Positions 19,081-26,515 of a stretch of DNA of 64,000 nt are shown piece after piece; positions within the stretch are counted from its first letter, which is position 1; each line of letters begins with the position of its first letter. The notes beneath the pieces were generated by a model. That model searched no databases. It was not told the origin of the DNA and worked only from the letters and a program-made list of their open reading frames with translations. Origin of the DNA: Fen-1258 sp947085815 (lineage in GTDB: Bacteria; Bacteroidota; Ignavibacteria; Ignavibacteriales; Melioribacteraceae); contig CAMTXU010000007.1 in the NCBI GenBank assembly GCA_947085815.1, positions 62,001 through 126,000 on the forward strand, given 5' to 3'. Made by a program: the position numbers and the translations under genes.

Positions 19081-19854
19081 GTGGCTGAACTATTTAAGAT
19101 ATCCTCAATCATAATTGCGCGTGATGAAGAAACAAACATCCGCCGCTGTATTGAAAGTCTGCTTAGCGTTGTTGACGATATCGTTGTATTGGTAGACTCG
19201 CGCACTGAAGATGCAACACTCAAGATCGCTTCCTCTTACCCTAATGTCACTTGCGAAATTGTCGAGTGGAACGGATATGCTAAAACAAAAATATACGCCG
19301 TCTCAAAAACCAAATACGATTGGGTCTTGTGGATCGATGCGGATGAAGAACTCACAGCGGAACTTATTGAAGAGCTGCAAAGATTCAAAACGGTAGCTCC
19401 TCAAATGAATGCTTATGATGTAGCGCGCCGGGCATTTTTTCTTGGAAAATGGATAAAGCATAGCGGCTGGTATCCGTCGCGAGTAACGCGTCTATTTAAT
19501 AAAAAAGTTGTAAGCTTCAACGAAAAGGTAGTTCACGAACATCTGAATGTTGCCCGTGAAGTTGGTCATCTAAATCATGATCTTAATCATTACACCGATC
19601 CTTCAATTGAACATTACTTTGCTAAATTCAATATTTATACATCTCTTGCAGCCAAAGAGTTATATGAAAATGGAAAAACAGCCGGTTCGAAGGATATTCT
19701 ATTTCGTCCGGTTTTTCTTTTTTTCAAAATGTATATCTTGCGGTTAGGATTTCTTGATGGACTTCACGGATTAATGTTGGCGGTTTTTTCTTCGGTATAT
19801 GTATTTGCAAAGTACACAAAACTTTGGGAACTGAATAGAGCGAAATCAAAATGA
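19081..19854 (+). CDS. Family 2 glycosyltransferase, WaaE/KdtX-like
   Basis: The 257-residue GT-A enzyme shows the nucleotide-binding start SSIIIARDEETNIRRCIESL, the metal-binding WIDADEE near residue 85, and the NEKVVHEHL segment typical of WaaE-like transferases of lipopolysaccharide core assembly. A hydrophobic C-terminal stretch (about 210-245) may anchor it to the membrane. Start is GTG. The stop overlaps the nadK ATG by four bases. The sugar donor and acceptor cannot be deduced. Confidence 0.82.
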   Translation: MAELFKISSIIIARDEETNIRRCIESLLSVVDDIVVLVDSRTEDATLKIASSYPNVTCEIVEWNGYAKTKIYAVSKTKYDWVLWIDADEELTAELIEELQRFKTVAPQMNAYDVARRAFFLGKWIKHSGWYPSRVTRLFNKKVVSFNEKVVHEHLNVAREVGHLNHDLNHYTDPSIEHYFAKFNIYTSLAAKELYENGKTAGSKDILFRPVFLFFKMYILRLGFLDGLHGLMLAVFSSVYVFAKYTKLWELNRAKSK

Positions 19855-20723
19855 CAATAGGAATTATTCCAAATATTTCGAAAGAAGAAATTCTCAACAT
19901 TGTAAAAAAAATCGTCGAACAGATTGATCAAAACGGATTCAACTATATTCTCAGCAGAGCGCTCCAAACTTTTAATAAAGAGTTGAACGGAGAGGCAAAG
20001 TATCTTTCACATGATGAATTAAGCAAAAACTGCGATATGGTTATTTCGATTGGCGGAGACGGCACAATGCTCAACACCGCATACGAAATGCGCCATTCAA
20101 GCACTCCAATTATCGGAGTCAATTTTGGAAAACTTGGTTTTCTTGCCGAGTTCGATCTTGATGGATTCACCGATTTTCTTCACGACATCAAAACTAAAAA
20201 TTATGTTGTTGAAGAAAGAATGACTTTGTTGGGCGAGTGCTGCGGTAAGGAATTGTTTGCCATTAATGATCTTGTGATTGATAAAGGGTCATGGTCAAAA
20301 ATGATTGAACTGACAATTAAGGTTGATGATGATTATGTAGCAACATTTTCTGCTGATGGTTTAATTGTTGCAACTCCAACAGGCTCCACAGGCTATTCCT
20401 TGTCAACCGGCGGACCGATTGTAAATCCTAAGGCAGATGTTATTACACTAAGCCCCATTGCGCCGCATACATTGACTATGAGACCATTGGTAATCTCAAG
20501 TCAACAAAAAGTAACTGTGATTGTGAATTCACCATCTGAAAAGATACAGGTGAGCTGCGACGGTCAGCGTGTCGAATATTTTGATTCGCCATCCGTGATA
20601 ATTATTGAAAAGAGTAAACAGCCGGTACGGCTTGTTCACTCCAATAGAACAAACTATTTTGAAATCCTACGCAATAAATTGTATTGGGGATTGGACGTTC
20701 GTAAATCGAACAATACAAATTAA
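19851..20723 (+). CDS. nadK: NAD kinase
   Basis: Makes NADP from NAD and ATP. The 290-residue protein has the GGDGTML motif near residue 65, the NFGKLGFLAE stretch near 92, and the second signature TPTGSTGYSLSTGGPIV near 175, including the conserved substrate-binding residues. Length is typical. It is coupled to the upstream glycosyltransferase by an ATGA overlap; the gene pair has no obvious shared pathway. Confidence 0.93.
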   Translation: MTIGIIPNISKEEILNIVKKIVEQIDQNGFNYILSRALQTFNKELNGEAKYLSHDELSKNCDMVISIGGDGTMLNTAYEMRHSSTPIIGVNFGKLGFLAEFDLDGFTDFLHDIKTKNYVVEERMTLLGECCGKELFAINDLVIDKGSWSKMIELTIKVDDDYVATFSADGLIVATPTGSTGYSLSTGGPIVNPKADVITLSPIAPHTLTMRPLVISSQQKVTVIVNSPSEKIQVSCDGQRVEYFDSPSVIIIEKSKQPVRLVHSNRTNYFEILRNKLYWGLDVRKSNNTN

Positions 20724-20742
20724 TAGATCAGCTTACATGGGT

Positions 20743-20837
20743 GTCGTTCTGAACGGATCCGGCATTTGCCGGAGTAGTGAAGAATCTATAATCTGCCAAA
20801 AGAAGATTTGTTGATTCTTCGTTTCACTCAGAATGAC
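20743..20837 (+). repeat. Imperfect inverted repeat of the 'TTCTGA...GAAGAATC' type
   Basis: The left arm has GTCGTTCTGAAC and GTGAAGAATC, separated by an inserted small palindrome (20758-20773). The right arm, GATTCTTC at 20813 to GAATGAC at 20837, is its reverse complement with mismatches. A half copy of the same element is at 33471. It fills most of the gap between nadK and the next gene. Confidence 0.6.
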
Positions 20838-20879
20838 AATTATTAATATTTGAGCATAAGTTAAGCTATAGAGGTAATT

Positions 20880-21407
20880 ATGAAAAAAAAATTTATTCTT
20901 TTCCTCTTTTCTTCTTTCCTTCTTTTCTTCCTATTAGCCTCAATGTCATTTGCACAAGACAATAACAAATTGGTTACGGATGAAAAATCCGGCAAGCCGA
21001 TGCTTATTGGTCTTTGTGATAGAACAGCTTTTGCGGATACAAGTTTTGCCTGGTGGTTTAATTCCGAATTTGAAAATTATTCAGTTGATTCGGCTTCATT
21101 GAAAGATGTTTCTGCTAAACTAAATGATGTGAAGATTACATTAGTTCTGGGAACGTGGTGCAGCGACAGCAGGCGGGAAGTCCCGCGTTTTCTAAAAATT
21201 CTTGATTTACTTCCATTCGATCTGAAAAACTTAAATATGATCTGCGTTGATAGATCTAAAACAGCACCAGACTGTGGAGTTGAAAAATTAGATATCAAAT
21301 TTGTACCGACATTTATCTTTTACAAAAACGATGTGGAGATTGGAAGAGTTGTTGAAGCACCGAAAGAGAGTTTAGAGAAAGATTTTGTCGGAATAGTGTT
21401 GAAGTGA
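20880..21407 (+). CDS. Secreted thioredoxin-like protein with a single active-site cysteine
   Basis: A 175-residue protein with a signal peptide (to about residue 25, FAQ-DNN) and a thioredoxin fold. The active-site region is GTWCSDSRREVPRF: Cys94 is present, but the usual second cysteine is Ser97 (CSDS), so it is a CxxS monothiol form. The cis-proline is in KFVPTFIFYKND. Such periplasmic proteins often bind or isomerise disulfides rather than fully reduce them, but this is general knowledge of CxxS proteins. It stands alone, with repeats on one side and a long gene-poor stretch on the other. Confidence 0.75.
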   Translation: MKKKFILFLFSSFLLFFLLASMSFAQDNNKLVTDEKSGKPMLIGLCDRTAFADTSFAWWFNSEFENYSVDSASLKDVSAKLNDVKITLVLGTWCSDSRREVPRFLKILDLLPFDLKNLNMICVDRSKTAPDCGVEKLDIKFVPTFIFYKNDVEIGRVVEAPKESLEKDFVGIVLK

Positions 21408-22062
21408 TTTATCTTTCAAACATCTGAAGATATATAGCACTATTTTTTATGCTTGGCAATAATTTTAATTTGCATTACGTTGTTTGCGTGAGATATAATT
21501 ATTTGTTGTACTGCTAATGGGTTTTTAATCGGGGCGGCGTTTTGAAAAATACTCTTTAATATTTCTACAGATTTTTTCCCGGACAAGTTGAAATAAGCGG
21601 ATTTCTTTTTATTGATCCGTTAAAATAAACTGTTGAAGATAGCCGGAAGTTAAAGTGATTTAATAAAACTTTCGGCAAAAATATTTTAACTCTTGGGAAA
21701 GATATAATGTGTCTTGGCGAAAACGCGGCTGTTCTTAACAAGAATAAAGTGATTCTTCCTGGAAAAGTCCTACTATCCGCAACAATGCCGGCATCTTGCC
21801 GGAACTGCCGCCATTTCTCCCGGTAATAACCCTACACTTAGTGTAACTACCCTTATTTTCCCCGGAGACATTGCTATTACTTGGGAAAACACCCATGTCT
21901 TTCCTGCTAGCCGTGAGAAAATAAACCGATTATGAACAACAATGGAGGGAATATGACGTAGCTAAAATATTTATTAGATTTATTTGTCTTGGTAAATTTA
22001 TTAAAACCTTCTTGATATATTCGATCAAGAAAGAGAAGTAAAAAAATTGCGAGAGGTTTGTA
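21408..22062. other. 655 bases without a recognisable gene
   Basis: No reading frame of useful length or with familiar motifs was seen on either strand. The stretch contains two short palindromes: CCGGCA-TCT-TGCCGG (21788-21802) and TACACT-T-AGTGTA (21833-21845). An AGGAGG-like GGAGGG precedes an ATG at 21955 that meets a stop after one codon. The impression is of decayed sequence before the kelch gene. Confidence 0.5.
22051..22056 (+). promoter_or_regulatory. Ribosome binding site pointing to the original kelch-gene start
   Basis: GAGAGG lies six bases before the ATG at 22063. This is the only good start signal upstream of the kelch frame, and it supports the reading that the gene began here before a frame change. 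Confidence 0.55.
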
Positions 22063-23348
22063 ATGAGATATAACTTGGGTTATGGATAATATTTCTAATT
22101 ACATTTTATTCAATAACATTTGCACAAAGTTCCGGTGCGTGGGTTACTATTGATTCTTTACTTGAGGCAAGAGTTGGGCATGCAATAGTTGTTTTACCAA
22201 ATGGGAATATTCTTGTTAGTGGTGGCGAAAGCGGTTATGTAAATGGCAGGAAAGCAAGTAGTGAAATTTATGATCTAACTACTGGTAAATGGAGATACAC
22301 CGCTCCAATGAACATAAAACGCTTTAGCCACAATTTGGTATTATTAAAAACGGGCAAAATACTTGCTATTGGAGGTTTTCAAGAAAGAAGCTGTGAATTA
22401 TTTGACCCGGTTACGGAGACGTGGACAATGACTGACTCAATACCAACAATGAGATTTTATAGCCAAAGTATAACTGAATTAAAAGATGGTAGAATACTTG
22501 TAAGCGGAGGTTATAGAAATTTCAATGTCGCAAATTCTGCGGAGTACTTAGCCATATGCGAAATCTATGATCCTGTTACTGATAAGTGGTTACCTGCCGC
22601 CCCCCTGAATGTTGGGAGGTACAGCCACACAGCTACGCTTTTAAATAATGGAGAAGTTTTAATAGCTGGAGGATTTACAAAAACTGTTGGTGCTTTACGT
22701 TCTTGTGAAATATATAATCCTACTAATAATACATGGTCTATTTCTATTTCACTAAATGAATCGCGCTCAAGGGCTTCCTCAATTCTTTTACCGAACGGTA
22801 ATGTTTTTATTTCCGGTAGGGATTCCACTGGTGTTAATATTATACCATGGGAAAAAAGTAGCGAGGTCTTTGACGTTATAAGACGGAAATGGTTTTATGT
22901 GGAGAATATGTTTGATCGGAGAGTAGTATTTCCTATAAAAAAAATATTCGACAAAAATTCAGTGAAGTTATATGATGAGAGAATAATACTTATTGGTGGT
23001 GAAGAATTTGATATAATTAACGGATTACCTGTTAGATGGTCTTCAAAAAGTAGCCATATTTTTGATTTAGTTACTTCTGTTGAAGATTCTCAGCCAATTC
23101 TTTTAGACTACATTTTCTATCAAAATTATCCTAATCCATTTAACCCGACTACAGAAATAAAATACTCTTTACCTAAAAGTGCTTATACCAAACTTGATAT
23201 TTATGACGCACTCGGACGATTTGTAAAATCTTTAGTTAATAGTTATCAGAATACCGGAAATTATCATATTCAATTTATTGCCAAAGAATTGCCATGTGGA
23301 ATCTATTTTTACAGACTACTTTCAGGCACTTATTCAGAAACAAATTAA
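22063..23348 (+). pseudogene. Kelch-repeat secreted protein with T9SS sorting domain, frameshifted near its start
   Basis: The ATG at 22063 reads MRYNLGYG and stops at 22087-22089. If one base is restored near 22078-22082, it would continue as LWIIFLITFYSITFAQ, an excellent signal peptide leading into SSGAWV and the kelch frame. That frame has no ATG, GTG or TTG before 22308. About five kelch blades follow (VLPNGNILVSGG, LLKTGKILAIGG, ELKDGRILVSGG, LLNNGEVLIAGG, each with a later EIYDP..W unit). The C-terminus has QNYPNPFNPTTEIKYSLP and GIYFYRL, the type A sorting signal of type IX secretion, but it stops at GTYSETN, before the usual final basic-hydrophobic strand. It is called broken here; a sequencing error or an internal start at 22308 is possible. 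Confidence 0.65.
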
Positions 23349-23445
23349 GTCGGGGAAAGAAACAAGAGCACAAAAACAAAGGGCTTCAGCCCAAATTGTT
23401 ACTTTGTTTTGGACTAAAGTCCAGAATTTTGAGTGAGTTTGTATT

Positions 23446-23465
23446 CTCCGGCATGAATGCCGGAG
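23446..23465. repeat. Small hairpin CTCCGGCAT / ATGCCGGAG
   Basis: Nine-base arms with a two-base centre. Related hairpins with the core CCGGCA/TGCCGG are at 20758-20773, 21788-21802 and 59226-59249. Confidence 0.7.
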
Positions 23466-23514
23466 TTATTAATAAAAATTCATCGTTAAGTTGACGCCTA
23501 TGATTGAGCTGTAG

Positions 23515-23535
23515 GGAACGGTCTGAGACCGTTCC
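23515..23535. repeat. Perfect ten-base inverted repeat
   Basis: GGAACGGTCT and AGACCGTTCC flank a single G. It has no thymine run of terminator type immediately after it, so it is listed as a repeat. Confidence 0.7.
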
Positions 23536-23677
23536 GGATTTTTATAAAAAGGTGTATTATTGTGCGGAAGGGATAGACTTATCCTCCTGGCGGAGACTCT
23601 TCCCTACAAAACTTTTTGTAAATAAATTTATTCTCTGACTATTAACGACCTGAAATGAAAACGAAAGATGAAAAACG

Positions 23678-23701
23678 AAAAACCCGCTTAAGCGGGTTTT
23701 T
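23678..23701 (-). terminator. Bidirectional intrinsic terminator after kamA
   Basis: A fully palindromic 24-base stretch: CCCGCTTAAGCGGG flanked by five A on one side and five T on the other. It lies 52 bases past the kamA stop on the minus strand and can also end transcripts coming from the kelch side. Confidence 0.85.
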
Positions 23702-23753
23702 CAATTCTAACAATTAGATTCCGATTTTCATCGGGATGACAAAAGAAGTAAAA

Positions 23754-24959
23754 TCAATTGTTACTCGTAGCGAGTTCTGTAACTTCAACTTTCTCTTTGT
23801 AATTCTTCAGTTTCTTAGATGAACCATTCGAACCGTTTCCGTTTGATCCATTCCCGTTTGAACCGTTTTTCTTCTCAACAATTTCAACTGGAATATTCAC
23901 TTCAGGTTTTAGTTCTCCGTTGTGGGCTTCGCGGTAAACGAAAATTTCACCTTTGTAATTCTTCATAACAACTCTATCTTCATCGCGGTGCAAAACGTAT
24001 TGAGGAAGAATTGGAATCTTGCCGCCGCCGCCGGGCGCATCAATTACAAAATGAGGAATGGCAAGACCGCTTGTGTATCCGCGTAATTTCTGCATGATCT
24101 CAAGACCTTTATCCAACGAAGTGCGGAAATGATTAGCACCGCGTGTTTCATCTGCCATATATAAATAATAAGGTCTTACTCTAATCTTAAGAAGTTTGGT
24201 AAATAATTCTCTCATCACTTCAGCATCATCATTAACACCTTTCATCAGAACTGCTTGATTGCTTACCGGAATTCCGGCATTAGCAAGCATCTCGCACGCC
24301 TTTGTGCTCTCAGGTGTAATTTCCCATGGATGATTAAAGTGCGTGTTAATATATATCGGATGATACTTCTTAATCATATCAACAAGTTTTGGTGTGATGC
24401 GATGAGGAAGAACGCACGGCATCTTTGAACCGATCCGGATTATTTCAATGTGAGGAATCTGACGTAATCTTTTTAATATCTTTTCAAGCATTACATCTGT
24501 AAGCATAAGCGGATCGCCGCCGGACATAATTACGTCGCGAATCTCAGTGTGTTTTTCCAAATACTTGAACGCGGATTCCAATTCTTTCATTGAAATTTTA
24601 TCTGAGTTACCTACTTTTCTTTTTCTTGTACAAAACCGGCAGTACATTCCGCATTGGCTTGTTGTAAGAAATAAAGCTCTGTCGGGATAGCGGTGAGTAA
24701 TATTAGGAACAGGACTCATTCTGTCTTCTTGGAGGGGATCTTCAAAGCCATCTAAATCATCCAGCTCGGCTTTATCCGGAACGCATTGTTTCCAGATCGG
24801 ATCACCGGGCTCACGAATTAAACCAAGATAATATGGATTAATACGTGCCTGGAAAAATTCATCCAAGCCTTCCGCTACGGTTCTATCGATACCAAACTTC
24901 TCCACAATTTGATCGACGGAGTGAACGCTATCTCTAACCATTTGCTGCCAGAGTTCCAT
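23754..24959 (-). CDS. kamA: Lysine 2,3-aminomutase (radical SAM, PLP)
   Basis: Converts L-lysine to beta-lysine. The radical SAM cysteines are C103, C107 and C110 (CGMYCRFC). The PLP lysine is K314 in DAPGGGGK, and D270 (YMADE) and D307 (same DAPGGGGK motif) occupy the places of the two aspartates that bind the lysine side amino group in the clostridial enzyme (D293, D330), with identical spacing of 37 residues. This favours lysine over glutamate as substrate. The 401-residue protein ends in an odd tail of SNGNG repeats. It is the last gene of a unit with GNAT and two ATP-grasp genes, 34 bases after the GNAT stop. Confidence 0.9.
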   Translation of the reverse strand: MELWQQMVRDSVHSVDQIVEKFGIDRTVAEGLDEFFQARINPYYLGLIREPGDPIWKQCVPDKAELDDLDGFEDPLQEDRMSPVPNITHRYPDRALFLTTSQCGMYCRFCTRKRKVGNSDKISMKELESAFKYLEKHTEIRDVIMSGGDPLMLTDVMLEKILKRLRQIPHIEIIRIGSKMPCVLPHRITPKLVDMIKKYHPIYINTHFNHPWEITPESTKACEMLANAGIPVSNQAVLMKGVNDDAEVMRELFTKLLKIRVRPYYLYMADETRGANHFRTSLDKGLEIMQKLRGYTSGLAIPHFVIDAPGGGGKIPILPQYVLHRDEDRVVMKNYKGEIFVYREAHNGELKPEVNIPVEIVEKKNGSNGNGSNGNGSNGSSKKLKNYKEKVEVTELATSNN

Positions 24960-24993
24960 GATAGTTGCCCTTTATATTTTGCAGTTTATGTTT

Positions 24994-25479
24994 TTAAGTA
25001 TTCATTCCATTTGGAATGTATTTGCCAAAGACAATCAAGTTGTCGTTGACTGCGTAAAAATCTTTTATCTGGGAAACTATCGAGTAATTATTTCTCAAGT
25101 AAAAATTTCTTGTAGCGTTGTAGCTATCTTTAGAAGATGTTTCGGCAAGAATCCATCTTCCTTTGTTTTCTTTCACAAATTTTTCCGAATGATCAAGAAG
25201 CTGCTTTCCAATACCTTTGTTTTGAGTAGAGCTGTCTACAACAATCCAAAAAAGATCGAACACACCGTCGGTTAATGCCCGTTTGCCAATGCAATGGTAT
25301 CCGTCAATTTTATTTTCATTTTCCGAGACGAATACATTGTAATATTCATGATCCGGCTTAGCGAGTGCTTCGTCAATCAACTCAACGGCAACAGCTTTCT
25401 CTTCCTGGCTAAAATTCTCCGTCCTATCAATGATGGAAACTAAGGGTGATCTATCTTCAGCTTGCAGCTTGCGTATCAT
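24994..25479 (-). CDS. GNAT-family N-acyltransferase
   Basis: The 161-residue protein has the GNAT acetyl-CoA motif region VVDSSTQNKGIGKQLLDHSEKF at about 82-103 and a late ATRNFYLRNNY segment, typical of the fold. It is much shorter than the known beta-lysine N6-acetyltransferase AblB/YodP (from memory about 270 residues), so it is not a plain AblB. Its first 23 bases overlap the end of the second ATP-grasp gene. Its substrate is unknown, but the neighbourhood suggests an amine of a lysine-derived product. Confidence 0.82.
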   Translation of the reverse strand: MIRKLQAEDRSPLVSIIDRTENFSQEEKAVAVELIDEALAKPDHEYYNVFVSENENKIDGYHCIGKRALTDGVFDLFWIVVDSSTQNKGIGKQLLDHSEKFVKENKGRWILAETSSKDSYNATRNFYLRNNYSIVSQIKDFYAVNDNLIVFGKYIPNGMNT

Positions 25480-26515
25480 ATTTTATTCTCTTCATGGCAA
25501 ATGTTGAGATTATAAATAATAATTCCTCGTAACCAATTCCTGCCGCCGCGGCAGAACGGACAAAACCAGTATCGGGAGAGATATCCGGATTGGGATTAAC
25601 TTCAATGACAAAGGGAATATTTTTTTGATTGAGCCGAATATCAACGCGGACATAATCGCGGCACTCAAGAGCGTTATAAGCTTCAAGAGCCATTCTTTCA
25701 ATTCTCTGTTTTAATTTATCATCGAGCGGGGCTGGGCATCTTGGAACTGTGTTCTTATAGTAAACACTTTCAGGAGACCACTTTGCTTCGTAAGTAACAA
25801 TTTTTGGAAACTCTTCAGGCAATCCATCAAAACGGATTTCAGAAATTGGAAGTACCCGATCACCGAGTATTGCAACGTTCAATTCCCGCCCGTCAATATA
25901 TTCTTCTATTATAACTTCTTGCTTAAAAGATGCGAAAAGGTAATTCAATCTTTCTTTCAGCGAATCAAAATTGTGAACGACTGAAAATTCCGAGATGCCG
26001 ATGCTGGCATCTTCGCGTGCTAGTTTTAATATAACAGGAAATTTTAGTAAGAAGTTACTCTTCTCAGGATAATCGTTTACGTGAGCAATCAAATGTTTTG
26101 GAGTTCTTACACCATGCGATTCAAGTATCTGCTTTGTTCTGGATTTGCTCAAGCAGTTTCCTAAACTCATTGCGCCGTTACCGGTGTATGAAATTTCCAA
26201 TAGGTCAAATAGACCCGCTATGTAACTTTCAAAATTAGAATTACCTTCAACGGATTCAACAAAATTAAAAATCAGATCTGGCGAGTAGTTGAGAATTTTT
26301 TTCATGGCGCTTTTGATGTCGCTATTTACGGCAAAAGTTTCAACACTTATATATTTTTTTAATAGGATTTTTTTTATTGAAGCTATCTGTTTCATGAATT
26401 CGCGTTCGGAAAGATCTACGTCATCTTTGGAATTAGAAAATTCTTTCCCAAGATAATTGTCGTAATATCGAGTTGGTTCATTATAACAGATCAACACTTT
26501 GTGTTCAAGATTCAT
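25457..26515 (-). CDS. ATP-grasp ligase related to D-Ala-D-Ala ligase (second copy)
   Basis: The 352-residue protein has the D-alanine ligase-like N-domain (PDLIFNFVESVEGN, ISYTGNGAMSLGNCLSKSRTKQIL), the ATP-binding lysine region FPVILKLAREDASIGIS, the EEYIDGRELNVAILG segment and the metal site YVRVDIRL...FVIEVNPNPDIS. Unlike Ddl, it lacks the EDG-type loop and the usual EVNTxPGM. It probably joins a carboxylate to an amine with ATP; substrates are unknown. Its ATG overlaps the stop of the upstream ATP-grasp gene by four bases. Confidence 0.85.
   Translation of the reverse strand: MNLEHKVLICYNEPTRYYDNYLGKEFSNSKDDVDLSEREFMKQIASIKKILLKKYISVETFAVNSDIKSAMKKILNYSPDLIFNFVESVEGNSNFESYIAGLFDLLEISYTGNGAMSLGNCLSKSRTKQILESHGVRTPKHLIAHVNDYPEKSNFLLKFPVILKLAREDASIGISEFSVVHNFDSLKERLNYLFASFKQEVIIEEYIDGRELNVAILGDRVLPISEIRFDGLPEEFPKIVTYEAKWSPESVYYKNTVPRCPAPLDDKLKQRIERMALEAYNALECRDYVRVDIRLNQKNIPFVIEVNPNPDISPDTGFVRSAAAAGIGYEELLFIISTFAMKRIKYDTQAAS

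Larger units (their letters stand above)
23349..23753. repeat. Palindrome-rich intergenic island
   Basis: In 405 bases there are at least seven short inverted repeats: GGGCT-TC-AGCCC (23381-23392), TGGACT..AGTCCA (23410-23423), CTCCGGCAT-GA-ATGCCGGAG (23446-23465), GGAACGGTCT-G-AGACCGTTCC (23515-23535), a nested structure with outer arms GGAAG/CTTCC (23566-23603), the kamA terminator (23678-23701) and CCGAT-TTTC-ATCGG (23721-23734). No gene was seen. Confidence 0.75.

Noticed and set aside
20605..20814. A 69-codon frame across the end of nadK and the repeat
   Set aside because: It reads out of frame in nadK and continues into an interspersed repeat; no family.
22063..22120. Programmed ribosomal frameshift in the kelch gene
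   Set aside because: The junction GGGTTATGG has no slippery heptamer or clear downstream pseudoknot; an indel or read error is more likely.
23294..23494. A 66-codon frame across the end of the kelch gene
   Set aside because: It covers palindromic repeats and has no start signal or familiar sequence.
23349..23753. CRISPR array
   Set aside because: The palindromes differ from each other and show no regular spacing or repeated unit.
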